From Alkalicoccus daliensis (GTDB taxonomy: Bacteria; Bacillota; Bacilli; Bacillales; Salisediminibacteriaceae): a DNA stretch of 64,000 nt. A program made the position numbers and the translations under genes. Where the stretch lies: assembly GCF_900103955.1 (NCBI RefSeq), contig NZ_FNIL01000003.1:1-64000 (forward strand), in the 5' to 3' direction. The notes below the pieces were generated by a model, which saw nothing but the letters and a program-made list of their open reading frames with translations, was not told the origin of the DNA and did not search any database. This document shows positions 27,751 to 36,784 of this stretch, piece after piece (within the stretch, counting starts at the first letter, position 1; each line of letters begins with the position of its first letter).

Positions 27751-29285
27751 TAGTTTGACCCTCCACTTTTAGTCATAAGTGTCATTAACTTTTCTTGATC
27801 TGCTTCTGCAGCTGGCAACTCCCCAGTGATTTTCCCTTCATTTAATGTATAAATCCTGTCACTTATCCCAAGTAACTCAGGAAGTTCTGATGAAATTACA
27901 ATAATACTTTTACCACTTTCCGCCAGATCATTTATCAATTTATAAATTTCGAATTTAGCTCCCACGTCGATCCCACGGGTAGGTTCATCAAGAATAAGTA
28001 CATCCGGGTTAGTGTTAATCCACTTACCTAGTACGACCTTCTGCTGGTTACCCCCGCTTAAGTTCCCTGTAATCTGCTCTATAGAAGGTGTTTTTACATT
28101 CATTTTTTCCTTTAAAGATTCAGCGAGCTTTACTTCTTTATGGAGATTTAGAACATTTCTTTTTGCTATGCTTTTTAAATTAGCAATAGATAAGTTTTTT
28201 CTGACACTGTCCATTAAAATTAAGCCAAATTCTTTTCGGTCTTCCGATACGTAAGCTAAGCCATTTTCAATTGCTTTATCTACTGTACTTACATTGATTT
28301 CCTTACCATCTTTAATAACTTTTCCGGTAATTCCACGCCCGTATGACCTTCCAAATACGCTCATAGCCAATTCGGTTCTTCCAGCTCCCATTAAGCCTGC
28401 AAGTCCTACAATTTCACCTTTGTGAACATTCAGATTAATGTTTGTTAACAATGGGCGGTCTCCATCCAGTGGATGAAAAGCCGACCAGTCTTTAATTTCA
28501 AAGTTAATTTCGCCGATTTGAGGATGTCTTTCCGGATATAAGTTTGTAAGTTCCCGACCAACCATGTTTTTGATTATTACGTTTTGATCTACTGTTTCTT
28601 TTTTAGGATCAAGTTTTGCCACAGTCTGACCATCCCGAAGTATCGTGAACTCATCTGCAATACTTAACAGCTCTTTTAATTTATGAGAAATTAAAATGGA
28701 TGTCATTCCCTGCTTTTGAAATTCTCTTAACAACTGCAATAGATTTTTACTGTCAGTTTCATTCAAAGAAGCAGTGGGTTCATCCAGAATTAAGAGATCT
28801 ACATTTTTAGATAAGGCTTTTGAGATTTCTACCAGCTGCTGCTGGCCAACACCAATATCCTTAACTTTTGTAAGAGGATCAATTTTCAGTCCTACTTTTT
28901 CTAATAATCCTACTGTTTTTTTTATAGTTTCATTCCAATTCACTATTCCTTTTGAAGCCTGTTCGTTCCCTAAAAATATATTTTCAGCAATTGATAATTC
29001 AGGAATAAGTGCTAATTCCTGATGAATAATTACAATCCCTTTTGCTTCACTTTCATTTATATTTTTAAAAGTACATACTTCTTCATCGTACAATATATCG
29101 CCTTCATATGTTCCATAGGGATATACTCCACTTAAAACCTTCATTAACGTAGATTTACCAGCCCCATTTTCTCCTATAAGTGCATGAATAGAGCCTTCTT
29201 TTACTTGTATATTTACATTGTCTAATGCTTTTACTCCTGGAAATCTTTTTGTGATTTTTTTCATTTCTAATAGTGTCTTTGTCAT
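27750..29285 (-). CDS. Sugar ABC transporter ATP-binding protein (GguA/MmsA type, two NBDs)
   Basis: A 511-residue fused double ATPase of the carbohydrate-uptake-2 family. The first domain has Walker [10 protein letters not shown] (near residue 38) and [11 protein letters not shown]. The second domain has the degenerate Walker [12 protein letters not shown] (around 300), a signature [14 protein letters not shown] and Walker [13 protein letters not shown], as typical. It energises the permease encoded next. AGAAAGGATG precedes the ATG. The gap of 106 bases to the binding-protein gene has a T-rich stretch that may adjust stoichiometry. Confidence 0.93.
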   Translation of the reverse strand: MTKTLLEMKKITKRFPGVKALDNVNIQVKEGSIHALIGENGAGKSTLMKVLSGVYPYGTYEGDILYDEEVCTFKNINESEAKGIVIIHQELALIPELSIAENIFLGNEQASKGIVNWNETIKKTVGLLEKVGLKIDPLTKVKDIGVGQQQLVEISKALSKNVDLLILDEPTASLNETDSKNLLQLLREFQKQGMTSILISHKLKELLSIADEFTILRDGQTVAKLDPKKETVDQNVIIKNMVGRELTNLYPERHPQIGEINFEIKDWSAFHPLDGDRPLLTNINLNVHKGEIVGLAGLMGAGRTELAMSVFGRSYGRGITGKVIKDGKEINVSTVDKAIENGLAYVSEDRKEFGLILMDSVRKNLSIANLKSIAKRNVLNLHKEVKLAESLKEKMNVKTPSIEQITGNLSGGNQQKVVLGKWINTNPDVLILDEPTRGIDVGAKFEIYKLINDLAESGKSIIVISSELPELLGISDRIYTLNEGKITGELPAAEADQEKLMTLMTKSGGSN

Positions 29286-29391
29286 AGGAAGGCATCCTTT
29301 CTCCTAAATCAATAAAAACATTTCCTATCAAAAAATTAGCAGGTAGAATAAATAAGTTGCTAATTATTCTGCCTGCTAAAACCATTTTAAA

Positions 29392-30495
29392 TTACTGAAG
29401 ATCTTCTTCTGAGTAATAACCTGTTTCTACTAGCACTTCTTCGTAGTTATCAATATCTACTGAAATTGGTTCTAAAAGATAAGCAGGTACAACTTTAGAA
29501 TTATTATCATAAGTTTCTGTATCATTTACTTCAGGCTCTTCATCGTTTAAGATTGCGTGCCCCATATTTACTGCTTGTTCCGCTAAAGCTCTCGTATCCT
29601 TAAAAATTGTCATTGTCTGCTCTCCAGAAATAATAGCTCTGACAGATGCTTCTTCTGCATCCTGCCCAGTGATTATCGGCATTGGCTGACTATCGCTGCC
29701 GTAACCAATGGAAGACAGGGAAGAAATAACTCCTCGGCTGATTCCATCGAATGGAGAATAAACTACATCCAGGTTTTCATCTGAGTAATTTGCGCTTAAA
29801 ATGTTGTCCATTCTTTCCTGAGCTAAGGATGCATCCCATCTCATTGTAGAAGCCTGCTCAAAATCTGTCTGACCACTTTGAACTACTAATTGTCCTTCTT
29901 CAATGTAAGGTTCTAATACTGACATAGCACCATCCCAGAAGAAATAAGCATTATTATCATCTGGTGATCCTCCGAATAATTCGATATTAAAAGGACCTTC
30001 ACCTTCATCCAGACTTAGAGCACTTTCAATATATTCCCCTTGCTGAACTCCCACTTCGTAGTTATCAAATGTGGCATAATAACTCACGTGCTCACTGTTC
30101 ATTATTAATCTATCATATGCAATAACTGGAATGTCAGTAGCTTCTGCCATTTCTAGTACTGAGGTTAAAGCTTCTCCATCTATAGAAGCAATTACAAGTA
30201 GATCCACTTCCTGTGTAATCATATTTTCAATTTGAGAAACTTGATTTTGGACGTCATCTTCTCCATATTGCATTTCTACTTCATACCCTAATTCCTCAAA
30301 TTGTTCAGCCATATTTTCCCCATCTCTCACCCAACGTTCTGATGATTGTGTCGGCATAGCCAAACCAACAGTTAAACCGTTTGCTTCTGTTCCACTATTA
30401 TTTGCCGTTCCTTCTGCTTCGTTCTCAGAATTACCACCGCAGGCAGCCAACAATCCCAGTCCAGCAAAAGCTAACACACTTAATTTCTTCTTCAC
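29392..30495 (-). CDS. chvE: Sugar-binding lipoprotein of ABC transporter (ChvE type)
   Basis: A 367-residue substrate-binding protein. The N-terminal signal ends with a lipobox, LLAAC, so Cys19 should be lipid-modified. An acidic linker (GNSENEAEGTANNSG) follows, then a periplasmic-binding fold with VGLAMPTQSSERWVRDG and the hinge segments ITGQDAEEASVRAIISGEQ. This matches the multiple-monosaccharide binding proteins ChvE/XylF rather than RbsB. It is the first gene of the operon and lies under AraR-like operators and a cre site. The sugar is inferred to be arabinose or another plant-wall pentose. Confidence 0.9.
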   Translation of the reverse strand: MKKKLSVLAFAGLGLLAACGGNSENEAEGTANNSGTEANGLTVGLAMPTQSSERWVRDGENMAEQFEELGYEVEMQYGEDDVQNQVSQIENMITQEVDLLVIASIDGEALTSVLEMAEATDIPVIAYDRLIMNSEHVSYYATFDNYEVGVQQGEYIESALSLDEGEGPFNIELFGGSPDDNNAYFFWDGAMSVLEPYIEEGQLVVQSGQTDFEQASTMRWDASLAQERMDNILSANYSDENLDVVYSPFDGISRGVISSLSSIGYGSDSQPMPIITGQDAEEASVRAIISGEQTMTIFKDTRALAEQAVNMGHAILNDEEPEVNDTETYDNNSKVVPAYLLEPISVDIDNYEEVLVETGYYSEEDLQ

Positions 30496-30516
30496 GATAA
30501 ATCCCCCTTATAATTT

Positions 30517-30530
30517 AGTAAGCGCTTACT
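30517..30530. promoter_or_regulatory. cre (CcpA binding) site
   Basis: AGTAAGCGCTTACT is a perfect 14-bp palindrome around the GCGC centre and fits the CcpA consensus (WTGNAANCGNWNNCW-like). It lies 22 bases upstream of the binding-protein start codon, where it would block transcription in the presence of preferred sugars. Confidence 0.7.
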
Positions 30531-30543
30531 TGTTAATAAAAAA

Positions 30544-30557
30544 ATTATACGAACAAG
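30544..30557. promoter_or_regulatory. AraR-like operator, proximal
   Basis: ATTATACGAACAAG is the reverse complement of the distal site except at one base, and matches the TTGTNCGTA(C/T)AA core known for AraR operators. Its centre is 43 bases from that of the distal site, close to four helical turns. Confidence 0.65.
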
Positions 30558-30586
30558 TTACACAAATAATGTTCATCAATGGATTG

Positions 30587-30600
30587 CTTGTTCGTATAAG
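30587..30600. promoter_or_regulatory. AraR-like operator, distal
   Basis: CTTGTTCGTATAAG matches the AraR operator core. Together with the proximal site it forms an in-phase pair, suggesting cooperative AraR binding and looping at the transporter promoter. Confidence 0.65.
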
Positions 30601-31000
30601 AAGTTTAACTTATTATATATTTGCCAAACATGTAAAAGCAAGTTATTTTTTTGAAAAATAACAAATTTTCAGACTTTATTTATACGGACCATTGTCCCAA
30701 TACAACTTTCCCAAAATTTATTTACGTACATTATAAATTTTCTTCAAAAATAATGTTCCAAATACACATACAGTGAGTCCTATTTTAAATTTCTGCTTTA
30801 TAATTCATTTGCAATTTCGATATCACTAAATTGAAAATATGTGCTTTCAAATTTAAAGTTTAATTTATTATTAATTTTGAAGTTCTACTGTTTAAATTAT
30901 GTATTGTCTCTTCTTTTTCAAACAAAATATATACTATCCTACACATTCTCTCCTATTAACGTTAAGATAGAGATAGACCTTCAAAAGGAGTCGAGTTAAT
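30601..31000. other. AT-rich intergenic region
   Basis: Four hundred bases of very AT-rich sequence upstream of two divergent transcription units. I see no gene or repeat. The last part contains the ribosome binding site AAAAGGAG at 30984-30991 for the small membrane protein gene. Confidence 0.4.
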
Positions 31001-31231
31001 ATGACGGGTACGATGATGGAAGGGTTTAATTTATTCAATTCCGGTTTTCTCGTGATAGTTCTACTTTTCTTCGCTCTCATATTTATTTTAAATATCATCA
31101 CCAGCATATGGGCGTACCGCGATTCTCTGCGAAAAGGAAACAGTAAAGAATTTGCTATTGTGATACTACTCGGAACACTTTTCTTTCCAGTCATCGGATT
31201 GATTATTTATTTAATTATTCGAAACGATTAA
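31001..31231 (+). CDS. Small membrane protein, PLDc_N-like
   Basis: A 76-residue protein with two hydrophobic helices (about 15-38 and 51-73) joined by SIWAYRDSLRKGNSKEF. This resembles the PLDc_N (cardiolipin synthase N-terminal) domain found alone in many small Bacillota proteins. AAAAGGAGTCGAGTTAAT precedes the start. The following gene starts 39 bases downstream with its own strong site. Function unknown; possibly a partner of a membrane enzyme or immunity-like protein. Confidence 0.7.
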   Translation: MTGTMMEGFNLFNSGFLVIVLLFFALIFILNIITSIWAYRDSLRKGNSKEFAIVILLGTLFFPVIGLIIYLIIRND

Positions 31232-31269
31232 GCACAGGGCACCACCTTACGAAAGGAGAGGAGCTACAC

Positions 31270-32136
31270 ATGCCAGTATTACCACCACCATGTTTTTTAG
31301 GAAAAAAAGTTTTCACAGATGAGGCGCAGAAAGAGCATTATATCGTAAAATATGAGGATAAAACCGGTAAAAGATCGGTTGATGTTCTGCTGTTTGACCA
31401 TGAGAACCCAATTATCTTTGCCACCCTTGACTATGAGGGGAATTTTTTGGAGTCCTTTTACCTTTCAAGTAAAACCACAAAAGCTTCAGGAGAAGCGACT
31501 GAAGCGTATAAGCTGCTCAATGCACGAAAAAAAGAGCACCGCATTACACAGGATGATTTAAAGGATGCACTGAAATCACGGAAAAATGCGAAGAAAAAAA
31601 ATAAAAAAATCTTAAAGCTGCTTCGGGATGAGCATCTGGAGGATATTAAAAACCGCTGGCCCTCCCGCATGATTACGTTACAGCGTGAGCAGGAGGGGGA
31701 AGAAGATTCGCTTATTATGGAGACTTTGGAAGAAGCGGTAGAAACAGCGAATCCTAAAAAAGCTTATATCTTCCTTAAAAACCACCGGGTAGATTCTCTT
31801 ATTCCAAAGCTTGGTTCAAGCATGGACGAACACCCTGAGCTTTTGGAGAAGATGGCCAAGGATTATTTTGATGTACAGGACGGCTTGATTTTTCAATCAT
31901 TCCTTTTAAATGCAGCACCTGTAGTGCCGCTGGAAAACTACAAGCTGATTGAAGAACTCCTTTATCATGCGGAACAGATAGATCAGGTGTATCATACAGA
32001 TACATTAAAGCTTCTTCTTAAGAAAATGTCACGCAGAGTAAAAGAGGAAAGTGAATTTTCCATGAGAGAATGGCTTTCCAAAGTTACAGTAGATAGAAAG
32101 CTTAAAAGAGCAGTAGTAGATTCATTAAAAAAATAA
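31270..32136 (+). CDS. Hypothetical charged helical protein
   Basis: A 288-residue soluble protein that I do not recognise. The N-terminal 75 residues look like mixed alpha/beta (KVFTDEAQKEHYIVKYEDK, VLLFDHENPIIFATLDYEGN). The middle (75-125) is very basic (KNAKKKNKKILKLL) and the rest (130-288) strongly helical with many acidic residues. GAAAGGAGAGG precedes the ATG. It is expressed together with the preceding membrane gene. It ends just before a terminator that borders a family II repeat. No transfer signs in composition. Confidence 0.55.
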   Translation: MPVLPPPCFLGKKVFTDEAQKEHYIVKYEDKTGKRSVDVLLFDHENPIIFATLDYEGNFLESFYLSSKTTKASGEATEAYKLLNARKKEHRITQDDLKDALKSRKNAKKKNKKILKLLRDEHLEDIKNRWPSRMITLQREQEGEEDSLIMETLEEAVETANPKKAYIFLKNHRVDSLIPKLGSSMDEHPELLEKMAKDYFDVQDGLIFQSFLLNAAPVVPLENYKLIEELLYHAEQIDQVYHTDTLKLLLKKMSRRVKEESEFSMREWLSKVTVDRKLKRAVVDSLKK

Positions 32137-32142
32137 CCTTTT

Positions 32143-32175
32143 AAAAAAAGAGCTGCTTTTGTGCAGCTCTTTTTT
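32143..32175. terminator. Terminator, left copy, flanking family II repeat
   Basis: AAAAAGAGCTGC-TTTTG-TGCAGCTCTTTTTT, an intrinsic terminator 6 bases after the preceding stop. A near copy with a different loop lies at 32664-32694, on the other side of the repeat. Confidence 0.9.
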
Positions 32176-32663
32176 CAGCGTGTTTATAAAGTAAGAAATT
32201 ACTCATATTTATTATATGCTATGTATAAGGTTCTCCTTCGCTTGCCGGCGGAAGCTTGCCTGCCCGTCTTCAGTTATTTTGCAACAACAAAATAATAAGA
32301 GCATGGGTCCACGCAGCCACATCTATCTCGGAAAAAGCATGGGGGATGGATGTAAAACCCTGGCTGGCTTCCCTCATGCTTTAAATCCCGCAATCACCGC
32401 CGGACGCTGTGGAGAAAAGTTATTTTCGAAGAAAAAGTGTAACTTCTTCAGCTGTTTCCTACAAAAACCATTGTTTCTCTCATATATGCTGCAGTCGTGG
32501 AAGGTCGACTCCGGGACGAATCAGGACGAGCAGAAGATCCATTTCTTCCGGCAGGAGGGAGGAAGAAATTAGCTGAGGCCGGCCCGCCCGGAAAGCGTAC
32601 CTTCGAAGGCAAAGCATAAAAGCGCATGCTTATACAGAAAAAATTTTGTTTCAATAGCCTGGT
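32176..32663 (-). repeat. Family II repeat element, copy 2 (inverted relative to copy 1)
   Basis: 488 bp that match copy 1 at 8345-8877 in reverse orientation. In the minus-strand reading it begins CCAGGCTATTGAAAC, then TGCGCTTTTATGCTTTGCCT, CTTCGAAGGTACGCTTTCCGG and ends with TTTCTTACTTTATAAACACG. The conserved core is at 32302-32386 (plus strand CGCAGCCACATCTATCTCGG and CCCTGGCTGGCTTCCCTCAT). Differences are spread over the whole length, and an internal segment near 8605-8660 of copy 1 is shortened here. No gene. Confidence 0.85.
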
Positions 32664-32694
32664 AAAAGAGCTGCTATTAATGCAGCTCTTTTTT
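32664..32694. terminator. Terminator, right copy, flanking family II repeat
   Basis: AAAAGAGCTGC-TATTAA-TGCAGCTCTTTTTT has the same stem and T-run as 32143-32175 and a different loop. It can also terminate the treA-treR unit from the other side. Confidence 0.85.
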
Positions 32695-32763
32695 AATGGA
32701 ATCCATAAGAGCATATTACTGCGAGGCAGCAATATGCTCTTTCTAAATACTTATTTTAATAAG

Positions 32764-33480
32764 TTAAACGGAACTTCTTCTGGCAAAATCAACAAATTTA
32801 AAGCGATCCGGCCGGTGCCTGGATTCTGTGTACTGAAATAAACTTGCATCATCAAAGTACACATAATTCTTCACTACGACTATATTCGAAAACCCTTCTA
32901 GATCCAGATATTTTCTGTCCTCATCAGTTGGCTCCCCTACGGTAATTTCTTTTTTAGCAAAGCTGATCATCATATGCAGTTCATTCTCAATATAATCATA
33001 TATAGAGTTCCGGCAGATCTCTTCTGTTAATTTTTCCACATACATCTGCTTAAAAAAGTCTTTATCAAGGATAATTCGTTCGTTTTCTATCTCCCGCACC
33101 CTGTGAACTTCCCATATTCCCTCCTGGGGCAAGGCATGAAGCTGCGTTTGCAGAAAATCGTCTGGTTCTATTAAAGCCAGCTTCTCTACATACGTTTTAT
33201 GGGACTCCCCGAGGTTGTCTGCCAATTCTTTAAAACTGACCAGACCCGATACTGGAAAATCAAATTTCTGCGTGTCCAGTACGATGGAACCCTTCCCCTG
33301 CACTTTTTGAATATATCCATTCTGCGCTAACTGGTTCAGTGCTTTGCGGATGGTTTCCCGGGAGGTCGAATAAGTCTGGACGAGTTCGTGTTCAGAAGGC
33401 AGCTTCTCTCCTGCTTTGAAAGTGCCTGCTTGTATTTTATCTGCGATCTCTCTGTAAATTAACAAATATTTATTCTGCAT
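32764..33480 (-). CDS. treR: Trehalose operon repressor TreR
   Basis: A 238-residue GntR/HutC-family repressor. Residues 1-70 form the winged helix (GEKLPSEHELVQTYSTSRET with REIADKIQAGTF in front), and 80-238 the UTRA effector domain (EIENERIILDKDFF, YFDDASLFQYTESRHRPDRF). TreR responds to trehalose-6-phosphate. The gene is 18 bases downstream of treA. The palindrome upstream of treA is the known operator type, which supports the assignment. Confidence 0.94.
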   Translation of the reverse strand: MQNKYLLIYREIADKIQAGTFKAGEKLPSEHELVQTYSTSRETIRKALNQLAQNGYIQKVQGKGSIVLDTQKFDFPVSGLVSFKELADNLGESHKTYVEKLALIEPDDFLQTQLHALPQEGIWEVHRVREIENERIILDKDFFKQMYVEKLTEEICRNSIYDYIENELHMMISFAKKEITVGEPTDEDRKYLDLEGFSNIVVVKNYVYFDDASLFQYTESRHRPDRFKFVDFARRSSV

Positions 33481-33498
33481 TTTCTCACCGTCTTCGGA

Positions 33499-35184
33499 TT
33501 ATTTCTTTTCAGTCAGTCGATAAACGAAGGATTCATAAGGTCTTAGTTCCATTTTAGTGTCCCACGCTGTATCCTGATAATTTGAGATAAGTTTTTCTGC
33601 ATCCATGTGCTGGAGTTCTTCTGGAATTTTAAAATCAACCTCTCCCGAATAAAAGTGATTTACTACGAGGAGTTTATCATTCTTCCATGACCGCAGATAA
33701 ACAAATAAATTCGAATCTTCTGCGAGGAGTAATTCATAGTCTCCAAAAGTAATGATGTCAAATTCTTTTCGCAGCTGGATAAGCTTTTTATAATGGTAAT
33801 AGATGGAATCATAATCTTCTACAGCTGCTTTAGCATTGATAGTATTGTAATTTGCAGCTACTGGAATCCAGGGGGTCCCAGTGGTAAAACCGGCATTTTC
33901 CTCACTTGTCCACTGGACAGGTGTTCTCGAATTATCACGGGATTTTGCCTGAATTAGAGGAAGAATTTCTTCATCAGCCCAGCCTGCTTCTTTTTTTGTA
34001 TTGTAGAAATTTAATGTTTCCACGTCACGATAGGAATCGATGGAGGTGAATTTTGGATCTGTCATTCCAAATTCTTCTCCCTGGTAAATATACGGGGTAC
34101 CCTGCATCATATGAATGGTGGTAGCAAGCATCTTTGCTGATTTATTATGATATTCTTGATCGTTTCCGTAGCGGGTTACTACTCTCGGCTGGTCATGGTT
34201 ACACCAGAACAGTGCATTCCATCCTCCACCTTCATGCATTTTCACCTGCCAGGTTGATAAAATATCCTTTAGCGCCAGAAAATCAAAATCAGCAATCGCC
34301 CACTTTTCCCCCTGTGGATAGTCCACCTTTAAATGATGGAAATTAAAGGTCATACTTAGTTCATTTCGTTCAGGCTTTGTATACTTTATACAGTGTTCGA
34401 TAGTAGTAGAGCTCATTTCCCCTACTGTCATTGCATCGTACTCCGAAAAAACTTCCCTGTTCATTTCATGCATAAATTCGTGTACACGGGGCCCATCCGT
34501 ATAAAATTTCCTGCCGTCTCCCGGAGCTTTTGATCCGTCATCATTTGGAATATCCTGATCTTTGGAAATCAGATTAATTACGTCCAGCCGAAAACCATCT
34601 ACACCCTTTTTAAACCAGAAGTGCATCATTTCGTAAACATCATTCCGTACCTGTTCATTCTCCCAGTCAAGATCTGCCTGCGTCACATCGAATAAATGCA
34701 GATAGTACTGACCGGTTTTTTCATCATATTCCCAGGCATTTCCTCCAAATTTCGACTGCCAGTTTGTTGGTTCTTTCCCATCCACAGGATCTTTCCAAAT
34801 GTAATAATTACGGTAAGGGTTATCTTTTGAAGACTGTGATTCCTGAAACCAGGCATGTTCTGTAGAAGTATGATTCACCACTATATCCATAATGACTTTG
34901 ATATCCCGTCCATGCGCTTCTTCTAAAAGTGCATCAAAGTCCTTCATTGTTCCATATTCTTCATGAATGTTATAATAGTCACTGATATCATAACCGTTAT
35001 CTTTCTGCGGAGAAGTATAAGGCGGCGTCAGCCAGATCACGTCTACTCCCAAGTCTTTTAAATAATCAAGCTTTTCAATAATTCCCTGCAGATCTCCTAC
35101 TCCAGTTCCCATTGTGTCATTAAAGCTTTTAGGGTATATCTGATAAACTACCGCTTTTCTCCACCATTCCTGCATCGCACTCAT
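33499..35184 (-). CDS. treA: Alpha,alpha-phosphotrehalase TreA
   Basis: A 561-residue GH13 enzyme that hydrolyses trehalose-6-phosphate to glucose and glucose-6-phosphate in the cytosol. The (beta/alpha)8 motifs are DIVVNHT (100-106), the nucleophile Asp201 in GFRLDV, acid/base Glu256 in VGEMSS and Asp331 in NHDQPR. The ATG at 35184 is fixed by AAAAGGAGGC six bases upstream; a longer frame from 35208 buries it. treP, the PTS transporter, is absent from this operon, so trehalose must enter via a protein encoded elsewhere. Confidence 0.95.
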   Translation of the reverse strand: MSAMQEWWRKAVVYQIYPKSFNDTMGTGVGDLQGIIEKLDYLKDLGVDVIWLTPPYTSPQKDNGYDISDYYNIHEEYGTMKDFDALLEEAHGRDIKVIMDIVVNHTSTEHAWFQESQSSKDNPYRNYYIWKDPVDGKEPTNWQSKFGGNAWEYDEKTGQYYLHLFDVTQADLDWENEQVRNDVYEMMHFWFKKGVDGFRLDVINLISKDQDIPNDDGSKAPGDGRKFYTDGPRVHEFMHEMNREVFSEYDAMTVGEMSSTTIEHCIKYTKPERNELSMTFNFHHLKVDYPQGEKWAIADFDFLALKDILSTWQVKMHEGGGWNALFWCNHDQPRVVTRYGNDQEYHNKSAKMLATTIHMMQGTPYIYQGEEFGMTDPKFTSIDSYRDVETLNFYNTKKEAGWADEEILPLIQAKSRDNSRTPVQWTSEENAGFTTGTPWIPVAANYNTINAKAAVEDYDSIYYHYKKLIQLRKEFDIITFGDYELLLAEDSNLFVYLRSWKNDKLLVVNHFYSGEVDFKIPEELQHMDAEKLISNYQDTAWDTKMELRPYESFVYRLTEKK

Positions 35185-35223
35185 GAATCTGCCTCCTTTT
35201 AATTCCATATTGGTATTTTATTA

Positions 35224-35252
35224 ATTATAACTTGTATATACAAGATAGTAAA
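35224..35252 (-). promoter_or_regulatory. treA promoter with TreR operator in the spacer
   Basis: On the minus strand -35 TTTACT (35247-35252) and -10 TATAAT (35224-35229) are 17 bp apart. The perfect palindrome CTTGTATATACAAG (35231-35244) sits inside that spacer. It contains the TTGTATATACAA core of TreR operators. Repressor binding would directly exclude RNA polymerase. Confidence 0.85.
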
Positions 35253-35272
35253 CCGAAGCAATGACAGTATAG

Positions 35273-35307
35273 AAAAAACCCTGGCATCAGCAGGCCAAGG
35301 TTTTTTT
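35273..35307. terminator. Bidirectional terminator after glcF
   Basis: CCCTGGC and GCCAAGG pair around ATCAGCAG and are flanked by six A and seven T residues. It separates the glycolate oxidase operon from the tre promoter. Confidence 0.75.
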
Positions 35308-35455
35308 AGTATACAGCCGGGAAACTTCGCGACTCTATTCATAGGTCGTTTGCGAAGAACAGAATTGTATGCACAAAACTGTTTTTTGTGTTTCTTTTCC
35401 TCTTGGAAAGCAATTTTAAACTTCGCTGAAGTTAGCTGTTTTCCCGGAAGCGCAT

Positions 35456-36784
35456 TTAATTTGTATCTGGTGCATCCTGTCCTTTTCGTACAGCTTCTGC
35501 CAGAAAATCCACGATGTGAAGAGCTTCTATTTCGCTGTGCATACCTTCCCGTTCAATACCTGCTTTCATCTGAAGCAGACACCCAGGATTGGAAGTTACC
35601 AGCTTGGAAGCTTTCGTTAATTTTACATCCGTCATCTTTTTATCCAGAATCTGCATTGCCATTTTTGGCTGGACGAGATTATAAATTCCCGCCGAGCCGC
35701 AGCAGTGCTCTTTTTCAGGCATTGCCACATATTTTACTCCATTTACCTTTCGGAGAAGCTCTTCTACATAGCCTTTTTCCTTCATAACATTTTCCAGATG
35801 ACAGGAAGGCTGGTATGTCACAAGTGTATCTTCACTTTTCATATCTGGTAAATCAAGACTCGCTAAGAGTGTACAAATATCCACTGTTTTCTCTGAAAAA
35901 GCTTTGGCTCTCTCCACCCAGCCGGCTTCTTCTCTTAAAAGGAAAGGATAGTTCTTTAAGCCTGCTCCGCAGCCCCCGGCATTTGAAACTATGGCGTCTA
36001 CTTCTAATTCTTCAAAAGCCGCAATATTCTTCTTAGCCAGCAGTTTCGCCTGCTCAGTTTCGCCGCCATGTGCATGAAGAGCCCCACAGCATTCCTGCTT
36101 CTCCGGCGTGATAATATCACAGCCTGCCTGTTTTAATAAATACCGGGTGGAGTCGTTGGTTTCAGAAAACATTGTACTCATCAAACATCCTCTGAAGAAA
36201 GCTACCCTTTTTACCGATTTTTTAGGGGAAGGCTCAAATTCTTTCTCTCTTTTTATTGCCGTTGGTGCTGCAGCTTTTGGAAGTACTCTTTCCATTAAAG
36301 CGGCTTCTCCTGGGAGCAGCTGAAGCATTTTTGTTTTTCTCATCACCTGCTGTGCTGGTGTTTTTTCATACCAATAACGAAGGGTATGCATTTTTTGCAT
36401 ACGTTTATGAGACATAAACATCCAGTCAAACACGGCTTTCCTTACTATTTTTACCCCGGGCGAATGTTTTTTATGTTTCTGCACCACGCTTCTTGCCTGT
36501 TCCAGCAGGTGTCCATAATTTACACCGGACGGACAGGCAGGTTCACAGGCACGGCAGCCTAAACATTCATTCAGCTGAGCTTCTACTTCTTCGTCGGGCG
36601 CTTTCCTGCCGTCGGCAACTGCTTTCATTAAAGCGATCCGGCCGCGTGGCGAACTCGCTTCGTTGCCTCCTGTCTGCAGATACGTAGGGCAGGCCGGCAG
36701 ACAAAAACCGCATCTGGTACAGTTCATTATTTCTTCATAATCAATTGTTTCCTGAAAAGACTGCTGGAGTTTTCCTGTTTTCAT
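35456..36784 (-). CDS. glcF: Glycolate oxidase iron-sulfur subunit GlcF (YsfD-like)
   Basis: A 442-residue Fe-S protein. Two ferredoxin-type clusters are coordinated by C22-x2-C25-x2-C28-x3-C32 and C74-x2-C77-x2-C80-x3-C84. Two CCG domains follow (QECCGALHAHGG and KEHCCGSAGIYN), typical of GlcF and heterodisulfide reductase-type subunits. With GlcD it passes electrons from glycolate or lactate to the membrane. Its start overlaps the glcD stop in an ATGA. Corresponds to B. subtilis ysfD. Symbols are by homology; glycolate and D-lactate cannot be told apart here. Confidence 0.9.
   Translation of the reverse strand: MKTGKLQQSFQETIDYEEIMNCTRCGFCLPACPTYLQTGGNEASSPRGRIALMKAVADGRKAPDEEVEAQLNECLGCRACEPACPSGVNYGHLLEQARSVVQKHKKHSPGVKIVRKAVFDWMFMSHKRMQKMHTLRYWYEKTPAQQVMRKTKMLQLLPGEAALMERVLPKAAAPTAIKREKEFEPSPKKSVKRVAFFRGCLMSTMFSETNDSTRYLLKQAGCDIITPEKQECCGALHAHGGETEQAKLLAKKNIAAFEELEVDAIVSNAGGCGAGLKNYPFLLREEAGWVERAKAFSEKTVDICTLLASLDLPDMKSEDTLVTYQPSCHLENVMKEKGYVEELLRKVNGVKYVAMPEKEHCCGSAGIYNLVQPKMAMQILDKKMTDVKLTKASKLVTSNPGCLLQMKAGIEREGMHSEIEALHIVDFLAEAVRKGQDAPDTN

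Noticed and set aside
35350-35787. 145-codon frame overlapping glcF on the opposite strand
   Set aside because: It overlaps the cysteine-rich C-terminal half of glcF and has no ribosome binding site.
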